From contig NC_044559.1 of assembly GCF_007565055.1 (NCBI RefSeq), positions 40,914,546 through 40,978,545 of the forward strand: a stretch of 64,000 nucleotides of DNA. The letters are read 5' to 3'. The first letter of the stretch is position 1. Each line of letters begins with the position of its first letter. The position numbers and the translations under genes were made by a program. Source of the DNA: Rhinopithecus roxellana (taxonomy: Eukaryota; Chordata; Mammalia; Primates; Cercopithecidae). This document shows, one piece after another, positions 8,895 through 21,000 of the stretch. The notes beneath the pieces were generated by a model that worked only from the letters and a program-made list of their open reading frames with translations, was not told the origin of the DNA and ran no database searches.

Positions 8895-11800
8895 GTAAGT
8901 TTTAACTTACTAATCAAGTCATAAAAAGCAAATGCTGTTGTTTCCAAGAGGGGGTCAAATTATTTAAGCAAGTACCTGGTTTAAGTTTCACCTACAAATG
9001 CTTTTTTTCACTATTATTTTCCATTTGTTGTTAGTAGCATTTTGATAAGGTCTAGGAATAGGTATGAAATCCTAAGGCAGAAATGTTGGCTCTTCTTACA
9101 GTGGAATTTGGAGACCAGTATAACATGTGTTAGAAACCACAAAGGGATATTCCAAGCTGTCTACTTCTTAGAACTTTCTTTCTATTCGTTATGGGTTGGT
9201 GATGGATATAGTCTTATCATAATAACCGTATTCCTTTTATTATTTACCTTGTGAAGATTACCCTAGGGATCAAGAAAGCTTAAATGATTGAGATTGAAAG
9301 AGTTTTTCTAGCTTTATCAAAGCAAATGGTCACCAGAAGTTTGTATTTTGTGTGCTGTCATTTGTATTACAAAGAAAAATGTGTTGGGTTTTTTGAAGAT
9401 AATAGAAGAAAATGTTATGTGAAAGAGTTAACTTTATACATATCCATTTGGGTTTTTAGGCCCTGAACCCACTCTTTTTGGTAAGCCAAAGTTCTCCTGC
9501 ATGCGACTGCACTACAGATACAAAGAAGCGAGTGGCTATTTCCACACACTCAGAGCTGTAATGCGTAATCCTGAAGAGGATGGAAAAGGTAAAAAGAGGA
9601 GGAGATGAAAGTATTCAGTGAAAACTTTCTATTTATTCTTAAAAGCCCAAAAGGAATTGGGGACATTTCATATCATAACCAACTGAATGAGAGAGGGTCC
9701 TGGGAATAGCTGTGCTACCTGAGTTAGAACAAACTTTTAATTCCTCGATTTCATTCTTTTGTTTTTGTTCTTTTCTCTTAAAATTTTAGAACATCGTGAA
9801 TCAGTGGGGAGAGTAGTGAACAGGTAGCAGTTTTCTATAAATTGAAGCCAATAAATTTGTATTTAATTATACAACCACAAATTTCATTCAGTGGTATATG
9901 GGTTAGAACTGCTATTTTCTTTAATATGTTCATGGAGAAATCGGCAAGCAGTTATATTTGGGTTGCAGATACCCTTCAGTGCATTGCAGAGATGCTGCAG
10001 ATCACCAAGCAAGCCATGGGATCGGATGTCCCCATAATTGAGAAGAAACTTGAGAGGTGAGCATACTGCTTCTCTCAAGAATAAAGGCATTCTTATCCAA
10101 AGTCTTATTTCTTTAAAATTCTTTGCAGGGGGAAAGGGGAGGAGATCACATTATGGTAAGGTGTTGGTATTTAGAGAGGTAAGGATCAAATTTCTGCGGA
10201 TCAAAATACTTTTTAACATTCTTCACGTATACAATTTTCAGGTAAGTTTTAGACTTACAGAAGAGCTGCACAGGTAATTTAGAGGGTTTCCATATACCCT
10301 TCCTTCGGTTTCCCTTCATGTTACCCATTTATAACCATAGATCATTCATCCAAACTTCAGAAAGTAACCTTGGCACAGTAAGATGAATCAAAGTACAGAT
10401 TTCGCTCGGTGTTCACTAGCGTCCTTTTCTGTTCCAGGATCCAGTTGGGATTCCACACCGCATTTAGTTGTCTCTATAGTTTAATGTTACTTCCTCAGTC
10501 TTGTCTTTTCTCTCATAATTTTGACATTTTTTAAGAGTACTGGTCAGCTGTTTTGTAGAACATCCCTTAATCTAGGTTTGTCCAGTGTTTTTTCCCGATG
10601 AAGCTGAGGTTACGCATTGTCGGGAAGGACACCGCAGAAGCGATGTGCACTTCTCAGAGCCTCATGCTGTGGGGAGGGAGGGCATGACAGCCTGTGTAGT
10701 AGTGTTGAGAATAAGCTTGGTTACTTGGCTGGGGTAGCATCTGCCAGGATTCTGCCTGCAAACTTTGTGTCTTCCTCTTTATAATTGCTAAATATTTAGG
10801 GGAAAATACTTTGAGACTATGTAAATATTGTTTCTGTGTAAACTTAAGTCTATTCATTTTCATAACCATCGTGGATCTTGTCTATGGTATTTATTCCTGT
10901 CATGATCTGTGGTCATTTTTCTAATTCTCATTCCTTCTACACTTGTTAATTGGAATTCTTCTGGAAAGCCACTGCACCCAGCCCCTTGTACACATTTTTA
11001 ACCTATACAGGTTAATAATCTTTCATTGCTAAAGATTGTATTTTATGCATTTTCCATATTACTGTAGAATTCATAACTACCATTTAAATAGATGCCTTCT
11101 GTGATCTGTTTGGAAATGTATTGTGTGGGTTCAGAACGTGGACTCTGTGACTCCTGGTTCTATCAATTACTCTTTAACCTTGGAAAACATACGCCTTTAC
11201 TTCAGTTTTGTTGTCTGTAAGATGAGAGAAAATCCATGTCAGTGCATTGCATGAACTGAATGATAACGCACTTAGACCTGGCACACAGCTATTAAACCCA
11301 GTTGCCAAGAATTTTGGTTGCTAGCATTTTTTCCTTTTATAAAAAAGTCATGACAGATATCTTTGTCATGTATTACTTTCTCATGTTTAGGATAATTTCT
11401 TGAGAATATCATCCCCAGGTTGTGAATCTGGATTAAAAGACGTGAATATTTCACTTGTCCGTAACAGTGCCAAAGTGATTGTCAGACTCCTTTAACCCTG
11501 CACCCACCTCCTTAAAGGTTATTGCTTATCCTCAGTTTCAGGAAAAACTCTGAAGACCCAGAGTTTCATTTTCTTCTTCTTCTTCTTTTTTTTTTTTTTG
11601 AGATGGAGTCTTGCTGTCATCCAGGCTGGAGTGCAGTGGCACAATCTCGACTCACTGCAAGCTCCACCTCCCGGGTTCCCGCTATTCTCCTGCCTCAGCC
11701 TCCCGAGTAGCTGGGACTACAGGCGCCCACCTGCACACCCGCTAATTTTTTTGTATTTTTAGTAGAGACGAGGTTTCACCGTGTTAGCCAGGATGGTCTC

Positions 11801-14272
11801 GATCTCCTGACCTCGTGATCCGCCCGCCTTGGTCTCCCAAAGTGCTGGGATTACAGGCGTGAGCCACTGCCCGGCCCACCCAGAGTTTCATTTTCTTGAG
11901 TGATACGGCATTTAAAATATGCTTAGGATATCCCTCTAGGTGTGTTTAAAAGTTTTGATAGAGTAACACTATCTCCACAAGTACTTAGGTAGGTGGTATT
12001 TTGCCAAGAGAATGGGTCTGAGAGCAAGCCCCTGCAAGGATTTTGCTGTCCTTGACACAACTCATGTGGCCACAAGCGATACATTTTTAACTCCTAAGTA
12101 AACTGATGAGAGGAAACATTGAAATGTTTTCTAAGTACTTTGTAAAGAAAATAGTATGTTTTAAACATTAGGCTTTTGAATTTGGAAAAAGAATGCCTAT
12201 CAACAGATTATTTCACATTTAAAAAGTGTGGCTTTTCTTTCTAATGAGCATCTGTCAGGTTTTGTGGTCTACATTCTACTAGTGAAGAGAGCCATTTGGC
12301 CAGAAGAGAATTGTTCAGACTTTTGCTAAAGAATTACTTTAACCCAGAAATTTTCTGTAGTATGCTCATGATCAGTGACCTTGCATGACCCAACAGGACA
12401 AATGCACAGACTGAGACATTTGTGGCAAATAGCATCAACTTTTCTCTTATTTATAGCTGTCAGGAGGGATACCAAAGGAGAGAAGACACCAAGAGTAGTT
12501 GTGTTCAATGTCCCAAATCTTTTTTTAAATAAATTCAGGTAACCCACAGGACATATAAGAAAATGGAAGTCTTACCCCTCTCTCCCTGCACTACCTGAAT
12601 TGAGCCACGCTGGGATGTGTCTAGATAACCTGAGTTCAGGTGTTGCAGATTCCCATTTATAGTCAGATGGTGGCGGTGCCAGACCCGCACCGCCCACAGT
12701 GGTAGCCACTCACCACATGTGGTTGTGAAGCCTTTTAGAATGCAGCTAGGCTGAATTCAGGTGTGCTGTAATTATAGAACACTACACATTGCCTATATTA
12801 AATTAGTTCAAAAAGGAGTATTAATCTTTTAATATTTTTATGTTGAAATATTTTGTATATATTGGGTTAAATATTAAAATTAATTTCATTGCTGCTTTTT
12901 AATGGGGCTGCTAGAAAAACTGCAATTATGTATTTCACGTATTTCTATTGGATAGCACTATTTTAACGTCAACTCTGAGGGGTTAGCTATCAATTAGCAA
13001 TGCAGTGTTCTCAAGAAGTTGGGACCAATTTGAATAAGTAAGTGTTTTCACTTATATTAATAACTGGAACTGGTATATTGGATTCCATGGGGGATTAACT
13101 TCTTTTCTCTTCTAATTTGCAGGAAGAGCAGTAAACCTCACGAAGACATCATTGGTATCAGATCTCAAAACCAAGGTTCTTTGGCCCAGGGAAAGAATTT
13201 TTTAATGAGCAAATTTTCATCTCTAAATCAAAAAGTGAAGCAGACCAAATCCAATGTAAATATTGGCAACCTCCGAAAGCTAGGAAACTTTACCAAACCT
13301 GAAATGAAAGTTAACTTTCTAAAACCAAACTTAAAAGTAAATCTTTGGAAATCAGACAGTAGTCTTGAAACTATGGAAAACACAGGAGTGATGGATAAAG
13401 TTCAGGCAGAGTCTGATGGGGACATGTCTTCAGATAATGACTCATATCACTCTGATGAATTCCTTACAAATTCTAAGTCTGATGAAGACAGGCAGCTAGC
13501 TAACTCATTAGAGAGTGTAGGGCCAGTAGATTATGTTCTTCCTAGCTGTGGTATTATTGCTTCAGCGCCTCGATTGGGTAGTCGGTCCCAGTCTCTTAGC
13601 AGCACAGATAGTAGCATTCATGCTCCTTCAGAGATTACTGTTGCTCATGGGAGTGGGCTTGGAAAAGGCCAGCAGTCTCCTCTGAAGAAAAGCCCTTCTG
13701 CTGGCAACATACACATATTGACTGGCTTTGCCAAGCCTATGGATATTTACTGCCACAGATTTGTGCAAGATGCACAAAACAAAGTGACCCACCTAGCAGA
13801 GCCCAAGTCTGTGTCTCAGCAGGCTAGTCAGGAAAGAAATCAAATGACCAGTGAAGTTTCAAACGAAGAACCCCAATCAGAATCAACAGAACAGACACCT
13901 TCTCGGCCATCTCAATTAGATGTCTCTCTCTCTGCAACAGGCCCACAGTTTTTGTCAGTTGAGCCAGTGCGTTCAGTTGCATCTCAAAAAACCCCCAGCT
14001 CCGCTTCCAGCATGCTTGAACTCGAGACAGGGCTTCACGTAACTCCTTCTCCTTCAGAGAGCAGTAGCAGCAGAGCAGTCTCTCCCTTTGCCAAGATTCG
14101 AAGTTCCATGGTCCAGGTTGCTAGTATTACCCAAGCTGGATTAACCCACGGGATAAACTTTGCAGTGGCCAAAGTTCAGAAGAGTCCTGCAGAACCCGAA
14201 GTCAATCAAGTCCAGCAAAATGAACTTAAAAATATGTTTATACAGTGCCAGACACGGATAATTCAGATTTAG
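8821..14272 (+). CDS. INPP5F: INPP5F (SAC2), last four coding exons, gene partial
   Basis: INPP5F/Sac2 is an endosomal phosphoinositide phosphatase (Sac domain, mainly PI4P), followed by an hSac2 homology domain and a long disordered serine-rich tail. The Sac domain lies upstream of this window. The four exons here (8821-8894, 9460-9588, 9969-10056, 13123-14272) join in one frame and give about 479 C-terminal residues, compared with roughly 1132 in the human protein. The first three exons carry the end of the hSac2 region (YDDEVDKVNQYQRLSLEDLE, then GPEPTLFGKPKFSC, then DTLQCIAEMLQITKQ). The last exon carries the low-complexity tail ending FIQCQTRIIQI. Splice sites are all GT-AG and phases match (1, 1, 2). 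The same exons should be shared by the internal-promoter transcript INPP5F_V2. Identification rests on recalled family sequence; the joins are read directly. Confidence 0.95.
8977..9123 (+). repeat. Copy 2 of the 147-bp intronic direct duplication
   Basis: Matches 6296-6442 across its whole length, with a few small compensating indels. It lies in the next INPP5F intron, so the two copies flank coding exon 8821-8894. Confidence 0.85.
9460..9588 (+). CDS. INPP5F: INPP5F coding exon (third from last)
   Basis: Acceptor ggtttttag and donor gaaaag|gtaaaa enclose 129 nt read as GPEPTLFGKPKFSC, then MRLHYRYKEASGYFHTL and RAVMRNPEEDGK. Phase 1 at both ends, so the exon could be skipped without a frameshift. 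Confidence 0.93.
9969..10056 (+). CDS. INPP5F: INPP5F coding exon (second from last)
   Basis: Acceptor ggttgcag| and donor gagag|gtgagc bound 88 nt. Joined to the previous exon it reads GKDTLQCIAEMLQITKQ, then AMGSDVPIIEKKLER. The junction codon is g|at = Asp. It ends in phase 2. Confidence 0.92.
10225..10965 (-). mobile_element. L1M-type 3' region fragment, antisense
   Basis: Shows the antisense series seen in many old L1 3' ends: 'tctgttccaggatccag', 'catttagttgtctctatag', 'gtcagctgttttgtagaac', 'cagaagcgatgtgcacttc'. Related sequence occurs elsewhere in the window (34.2-34.7 and 49.4-50.05 kb). Confidence 0.65.
11095..11290 (+). mobile_element. MIR SINE, diverged
   Basis: The MIR core pattern 'tggactctgtgactcctgg', 'aaccttggaaaacatacg', 'ttgtctgtaagatgagaga' is recognisable. 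Confidence 0.6.
11586..11876 (-). mobile_element. Alu, AluY-like
   Basis: Poly-T to gagccactgcccggccc. The flank cccagagtttcattttctt is duplicated at both ends (11558- and 11878-), a clear target-site duplication. Confidence 0.97.
12697..12962 (+). mobile_element. MER-type DNA-transposon-like repeat (CCACATGTGG family)
   Basis: Opens cagtggtagccactcaccacatg, has a 'gggttaaatattaaaatta' interior and closes with 'attggatagcacta'. This is a common ancient palindromic MER repeat; the family name is not certain. Another member is near 59.34 kb. Confidence 0.55.
13123..14272 (+). CDS. INPP5F: INPP5F terminal coding exon with stop
   Basis: The exon starts after tctaatttgcag and opens with KSSKPHEDIIGIRSQNQG. 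It stays open for 383 codons to the stop at 14270-14272. The segment is rich in Ser, Gln and charged residues, including acidic patches such as DGDMSSDNDSYHSDEFL, and has no predicted fold. It corresponds to the disordered C-terminal tail. A single large last exon with coding and 3'UTR is normal for this gene. Confidence 0.95.
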
Positions 14273-15087
14273 CTTTTAGCCATAAGAATCCTTCCATGGC
14301 TTTTATTTAAAAATAGGAAGTTTTTATCTCTTGGGGTATTTTAATTGTACTGTCTGAATCCAGGGATCACAAATTCTGTTCATTGGAAAGGGTTTTAAAA
14401 GGAGTCTGAACCTGAGTAGATTTCCAAATTTTAGAGCCAGGACTACAGAAGCGCATCATTCTAGAATGTGTAGACCTGAGTAGCTTATACACTACAGAGC
14501 ACTTTGCTTATTTGAAAGTAATTCAGCAACAGGTCACTCTGGGATAAACTGAACCTTTTTTTTGGAGTGGGGTGGGTAGACTACATTAAGTAGACACGAG
14601 GTCTGGACATGCAGATGCTTAGGGGATTAGCGTTTTTCATAATTTGTTCTGTTTGTCAGTTCGTTCCTGTGTGTTACCTCTACAAATTACACATTTAGTT
14701 TTTAGTGACTAACATGTTACCGAAGCATTTGAATATAAAGCTATTTTAGTTTTGATGGCTTAACTATTCCCTGAGGGGTTGAGGGTTATTGACACTAAAG
14801 AAATGAATTCTCATTTGATCCTAATTTTCCCCATATTCTACTTGAACACATTGAAAACACTCTGCTGCCTATACAATGTAAACCTAGGAATATTCAGACT
14901 TGTCACACAGTAAACCTGACACATCAGAGGTGAATACCAGCACCTATTAAATTTCATTTTGCTGTTTTCAGGAACGTAAGAACACACATATATTGGCTAC
15001 TGGAAATCCTAGAAGTCAGGTTTTAATTTATTCCAGGAGGGGCATCCTCGACATCTTATGTAGACGATCAACAACAAAATTTAGTCT

Positions 15088-15330
15088 GGGCCAGGTGCAG
15101 TGGCTCACACCTATAATCCCAACACTGGGAGGCCAGGAGTTTGAGACCAGCCTGGGAAACATATGTCTCTACAAGAAAATACAAAAATTAGCTGGGCTTA
15201 GTGGTGCATGCCTGTGTTTCTAGCTATGCAGGAAGATTGCTTGAGCCCATGAGGTTGAGGCTGCAGTGAGCTGTGATTGTGCCACTGACCTCCAGCTTGG
15301 GGGAGAGAGCAAGACTGTCTCAAAAAAATT
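15088..15330 (+). mobile_element. Alu within the INPP5F 3'UTR
   Basis: Diverged Alu with internal deletions, from ggccaggtgcagtggctc to gactgtctcaaaaaaa. It is exonised in the 3'UTR, sense orientation. Confidence 0.9.
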
Positions 15331-15593
15331 TAGTCTGAAGCACAACCGTGCTGAATCTGTCTGACTATAACTCTGACCACACAGAACCAGGGTTTGCCCC
15401 TGTAATCCCCACGGTAAGAAAGTTGTACGGCATATTCCAACAAGCATTGGTTCGTCTGGTATCTTTAGAGCTTTACTCTGTTGATGTGATTCTCGGCTGA
15501 ACGTTATGTCTGTTGTAACTTTGATAAGCATTCCACTTTTGTTATTTATTAGTGGTATCTTTTTTTTTACGTGTTAAATCTTGTGATTGTTAA

Positions 15594-15599
15594 AATAAA
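15594..15599 (+). terminator. INPP5F: INPP5F polyadenylation signal AATAAA
   Basis: Canonical hexamer in gttaaaataaagtacc about 1.32 kb after the stop. A T-rich stretch lies upstream and TG-rich sequence (gacaaatgtgtatgag) downstream. Confidence 0.75.
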
Positions 15600-15620
15600 G
15601 TACCATTGTAATTTAAAGTG

Positions 15621-16269
15621 ACAAATGTGTATGAGAATTCCTTGCGTAACAGATTAAAGAATTTGTAAACGGGGCAAATTTGCTATAACTGAACACTTGG
15701 TCTAGCTGTTGCCAGTATTTTACTCCTTTGAAGTATACTCATGATTTAAAAAGTAAAATGGATCAGAAACTATACTTTAAATCCAAACATTCAAAACTGA
15801 ATGCTTTCTTCTACCAACTTTTCTTCCGGGTACTGAAAATATTAAGGGTTCCCAACATGGGAGAAAATACAACCCAACATTAGGTAATAAAATACATGTT
15901 TAAACTCCACAGAAACAGTTTTGAAAGAGATTTTTGAAAAGTTATTTTAAGAAGGCAAAGTTCCACGCAGGGTTACACAGGAGTCTACTCAGTTTCCTGG
16001 CCATACAGGGTTAACGCTGCGCCTTACATTAGAGCAACAAACTTGACTGTCCATGTGTATATAGGTGAGGGACAAAGGATTTCTGCAGCCAAGCGCTGCA
16101 CTCCATTCCGCTGCCTGGGTGGGCCTTGAGCAGGAAGGTCCCTCTTGCACCACCTTTTCCACTTCAGTTCACCTCTCTCATGTCTTCCACCAGGAGGACA
16201 TGGCCTTTTCCCACACAGATCACATGGGATGGTGAATCTTATCATTCATGAAAAACAGCCCAAGGTACT
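15621..16269. other. INPP5F-MCMBP convergent intergenic gap
   Basis: About 0.65 kb between the assigned 3' ends. It holds the distal plus-strand AATAAA (15886) and nothing else I recognise. If either distal signal is used, the two transcripts would nearly meet or overlap. Confidence 0.6.
15886..15891 (+). terminator. INPP5F: Possible distal INPP5F polyadenylation signal
   Basis: A second AATAAA lies in taggtaataaaatac, about 290 bp beyond the first. Use of it would bring the 3' end close to the MCMBP 3' end. No expression evidence is available here. Confidence 0.35.
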
Positions 16270-16284
16270 GGTAATTTGGGAAGT

Positions 16285-16294
16285 TTTATTTATT
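16285..16294 (-). terminator. MCMBP: Overlapping polyadenylation signals for MCMBP
   Basis: The minus strand reads ccaataaataaaactt, two overlapping AATAAA hexamers, followed downstream by T-rich and GT-rich sequence (ggctgtttttcatg, gatctgtgtggg). Best candidate for the main 3' end. Confidence 0.55.
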
Positions 16295-17490
16295 GGAAAG
16301 ATTCTTTCAAGGGAACTTTTCTGCAAGACCAAGCAATGTATGTATTTTTCTTTGGTAAATTACAGTTTACATTGGCACAAAAAACACATGGTGACTAATC
16401 TACTTTGCTGTAGGACAGTTAAAGAAAATGTATTTTATCCTCACAAATCCAGGTTAAGCCTTCATTTTATTTCTAAAAGTTTAAGGAAGGTCTAGTCTAC
16501 CAGTTATAAAAATGAAAACCAGTTAAACTCTAATATAAACATTATTTACATTAGTTTATAAAAATAGATTTGCGTTTAGGAAAAGTTGAACAACTAGTAA
16601 TTTTTACTTCAGTTATTAGGTACAATGAATTCTGTGATTTTTCAAGGCTGACCCTGTTTCCTTGGTTAACAATGTCAATTTAGGCCTTATAGGAAAAAAT
16701 GTAAGCGATCCTTTATCTGTCTCCAACTAGGAAAGTTACTTCATACCATTGCCAGCTTAAAAAATAACGTCCTAACCTTTCTGAAGATTCTGGTTGCCAT
16801 AACCATGCTACTATAGTCTGTTAGTTTGCTCTATTGAAACTAATTGGTCTGGAGAAAACCTACCTGCAGCTGTATGAGGCTGTTACTGGAGTAGCAGATG
16901 TTAGCTGATCTAACATACTTGGAACCAACGGATGAACCTACATAAAATGCCAAAAATCCAATAGAATCAAAGCAACTACATGACATTAAGAAAATAAAAA
17001 CTTTCTAAAGGAGGTATTGGTTTTTAAGCTTACTGTTTTGTTTTCATATTTGGACACAGCTTTGTAGCACAGAATTCCCTTATGCATGGTTCTCAAATGC
17101 ACCGGGATAGGAGAAGATAGACAATGTAGTGTCTCAGTTTCTTTTGCCCCCAAAAGCTACATTCATTCCATTTAAAGGACTCTTTATTCAGAGATTGTCC
17201 TTGTATGAAAAAAATGGTGATAACACTGATTTATTCAAATTACTTGGCAAGGTAGATTGGCAACCTTATAGTCCCCCAGATTTTTGGAAGTATTACTACT
17301 GGTCCATAAAATACAGAAGTCTGGGAACCCCTGCCATGTACAAGTCTAGTTTTGCAGGCTGTTGACAAATGTTAAGTGGGAAAAAGTTTCTGTGGCCAAA
17401 CATCTGGGAAATGACAGTACAGAATTTTACGTAGTCATGTGAATCAATGGCAAATACACCTCAGTTCCCCAAAGATGGACTACTGGGTGC

Positions 17491-17516
17491 ACCCCAACCC
17501 AACCCAACCCAACCCA
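17491..17516 (+). repeat. (CCCAA)n short tandem repeat in MCMBP 3'UTR
   Basis: About four to five pentamer units, ccccaacccaacccaaccca and onward. Confidence 0.85.
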
Positions 17517-17944
17517 CTGTGAACTGGAAAACCAGAGAACTGGAAAACTTAAGGAATCCGAAGCATGATACCTCTGACTTTGAAATTGCAACAACTTTCT
17601 TCATTTCAGCATTTCAACAGTCTGGCCTATGACTCAGCTGAAGCTAAGGAAAAGGTATAATCAGCAACATTATCAATATTAAACTTTTAATATCAAATAC
17701 TTTTTTTTACATCATTACTAATTTATATAATTATAAAACAAACTTCAAAAGCTCCATGAAATCAGTAAGGTAAAAGTCCTTACTGAATATCATATAAACA
17801 TCAGATGTTACCAGGCTTGATTTCAGGAAATGTCATTGGTTTGTGATAGAAATTACCTATAAAACAATGTGGTATAAATGAACATCTGAATTTTACAATC
17901 ATGTGGCTACAATTTGCCCATTACTCTTCATAGGCATCAGATCT

Positions 17945-18071
17945 TTAAAGTTCATTTCCATTCACACATTTCTGCTGCTGAAGCCTCGTTCTTCTTAAAG
18001 ACTCTAGCTGCTTTGCTCTCAGCCATCGTTCTCTTGACAGCGTTGTCTGACCAGCACTGAGAGACAGACAC
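17945..18071 (-). CDS. MCMBP: MCMBP coding exon 16 (stop)
   Basis: Acceptor ttccaaccag|, then CLSLSAGQTTLSRERWLR, AKQLESLRRTRLQQQK and CVNGNEL, followed by TAA at 17947-17945. The basic, Gln-rich end is probably a helical tail. Confidence 0.95.
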
Positions 18072-21000
18072 CTGGTTGGAAACACGGAAACAAATTTAAG
18101 TCTAGAGCTGGGAAAGTAAGTTTTAAATTTTTTTAAGACCTAGGAATACTTGGTGAAAACACAGACCATGTTAGGAGACAAGACCGTCTGGCAGTTACAC
18201 ACACGTCAATAGCCAAGTCAGGCTTCTACAAAGAAAGTGTTGAAGAGTCAGAATTGGAGGGTGGCTCACTCTTTGAAGCTTAGAGAACAAGCAGCACGCC
18301 TGTTCCACTGAAGAGATCACCAGCCAAACTCGATTCCCCCTCAATGAGCCCTTTCATAAGAGCGTTTTTAAAAGGCAAAGTTCATTTCCGTTTTTAGAAG
18401 TCTGCCTCAGTTATTGCTGAATAACTCAGAAGACTTACATACACAAGCTTACTGAAAAAACGATGCACATGCGCCACTTACCGAGCCACCACGAGCAGCT
18501 GGTGAAGATCATCAGCAGTGATGCTCTGAGGGTCATTCTTCCGCATTTCCACAAAGTCATCTTCAACTGCCTTTATCAAAAGAGTAAAGGTAAATGATGT
18601 GCATTTTTGTAAGGAAGAGAAAATGAACGTGGTTCCTTGACTGATATAATAAGGTGGATGTCAGCCTCTTAGACAAAGGAGGCAATATAGGTGAAAGTAC
18701 CAAAGCATATACATAAATGCTGCTGCTGATGAAGAAAACAAAATAATGAAACTCAGATTCATTTAAGGTCAAGCAAACATATAAATCGCAACTGGCATAG
18801 GAAACAATGCTTTTCAACAAAGGAGGAGTGATGTTAGTGAAAATGGCAGAGAAGGGACTGCAGAAAACTCTCTACTGTTAACACTGATCAAAATCAGCTT
18901 TTTAAAAACTGAAGTCAAACCACACTTGCAGCAATCCAGAGAGCATTTATGCCAGAAAACCAGGTGATTACTGGTAAGAATGTTGAGCCTCGCGGCGTTT
19001 TAACGTGTCCTACTCCTATATTCCAACCCCTTCCCCTCCAGGCGGTAATTAATAGCTTCTTCGAAAACCAACAGCCTGGCAGCCACCGGAGAGAGAACAG
19101 GGCTAGGGCTCCTTCAAAGTGCCATTCCTGGAGAACTGTCATCTGACCACCTGTCCGGTGGCTCCCTGGAAGGACCCATTTGCAAGGTTGTCTTTATTTA
19201 ATGTGAGTGGAAGCCTGTCTACTATGAACTACCTCTTTCCCCAGGGCATTTATCAAAAACAATCAGAAGAAATTATCAATCAATCACCTTAGCTACCTGA
19301 GACACTGGGTAACAGTTGTGGCAAACAACAGACTAACCCAAACCCTTAAAACAGAAAAGCTAGCTGAGAAATGAGATGTCCACAGAGGGCTCTGAAAACC
19401 TCACGTCTATAACTCCTAGGAACTCGGAAGGCTGCAGACATGCTCAGAGACCTTAAACTCCCACCTCTGGATAACCTGGAGGCTCTGTGCAAGCAGGAAA
19501 TGAAGGCTAAGGCAGGCTTGTAAATTTTATGTCTAAGTGTTGAAGGGTTGCCCCAATTTTTATTTTTATTTATGATTATTATTCACCCTTAGACTGAGAG
19601 ACTGACTACTTCCTGGCATTTAAGGAAATTTCTTTCCAATCATTAACCACAAAACTAACAGAGCAGAGACTTCAGTGCCCACATGTGACAAAGATACAGA
19701 CTCTATAGATTAGTCAAAAAAGTTACTAAACAACCTACCAACAGTAGCAAATAGCAACAACAATAAACCCTAGGGAGGTTTAATTTCCAGAGTCTAACTT
19801 CCCAGGCAGAGTTGTCATAATATATAATTTAAAATGTCTGGTTGTGGCTAGGTGTGGTGGCTCACGCCTGTAATCCCAACACACTGGGAGGCCAAGGTGG
19901 GAGGACTACTTGAAGCCAGGAGTTGATCAGCCTGGGTAATAAAGCAATACCTCATCACCACAAAGAAAAGAAAACACAAAAAACTTTGGGCATGGTGGCG
20001 CACACTTATGATCCCAGCTACTGAGGCAAGAGGATCACTTGAGCCCAGGAGTTTACGGCTGCAGTGAGCTGTGGTTGTGCTACTTACTATTCCAGCCTGG
20101 GTGACAGAGTGAGACCCCACTGACCAAATAAAATGTCTGGTTTTCAACAAAAAAGTACAAAGAAACCAGAAGGTATGGCTCACACTTTGGGGATAAGGGA
20201 GTCAGTAGAAACTGTCCCAGAGGAAACTCAAACATTAGACAAAAAGACTCTAAATTGGCTATTTTAAACATTCAAAGAACTAAAGGAAACCACATAAAAA
20301 GAACTTCAGGAAAATATGAGAATCACCAAATAGTATCAATAAAAAGAGAAATAATTTTTTAGAAGGAAGTAAAATTTCTGGAGTTGAAAATATAGTAAAA
20401 ATTCTCTATAGAGGTACTCAGATTTGATCAGGCAGAAGAAAATCACTAAACTTGAAGATAAGTTCACTGAGATTAGTCTAAGAACAAAAAAAGAATGAGG
20501 AAAAATGAACAGAGGCTTGAAGACCTGTGGGATACCATTAAATGCACCATCAGATACATAGTGGGGGTGTCCAGAAGGAGAGGAGAGAGAAATGATGCAG
20601 AAAGAAACATAGCCAAAACCTTCCCAAATTTGTTGAAAACTTCCCCAAAATGTGAATTATTCTGCACCTCCAAGAAGCACAACAAACTCCATGTAGGATA
20701 AACTCAGAGATCTACACACAGACACATCATAGTCAAAACTGTCAAAAGCCAGAGAATCTTGAAAGCAGTGACAGAAAAATGACTCAGTGTGTACAAAGGA
20801 TCCTCATCAGAAACTAGCTGGATTCTCAGTAGAAACCAGAGGCCAGAAAGTGGTGGGAGGACATATTCGAAATGATGAGACAGACTATAAACCAAGAATT
20901 CTACATCCAGCAAAACTAGCCTTAAGGATTAAGACATTCCCAGATAAAAACTTAAAAGAGGGCTGGGCGTGGTCACTCACACCTCTAATCCCAGAATTTT

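Larger units (their letters stand above)
14273..15620 (+). other. INPP5F: INPP5F 3' untranslated region
   Basis: This sequence follows the INPP5F stop and runs to a canonical AATAAA at 15594-15599; the end is placed about 20 nt downstream. It contains a 5'-trimmed Alu at 15088-15330. A second plus-strand AATAAA at 15886-15891 could give a longer form. Confidence 0.8.
16270..17944 (-). other. MCMBP: MCMBP 3' untranslated region (extent approximate)
   Basis: Unique-looking sequence after the stop. Several minus-strand AATAAA hexamers occur (17230-17235, 17183-17188, and overlapping ones at 16285-16294). The overlapping pair is the most distal canonical signal; shorter or longer forms are possible. 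Confidence 0.6.

Noticed and set aside
9790..9823. 34-nt candidate exon of INPP5F between acceptor ttttag and a gtagca donor
   Set aside because: It ends in the wrong phase for the known next exon. Direct joining of 9588 to 9969 gives GKDTLQCIAEM as expected.
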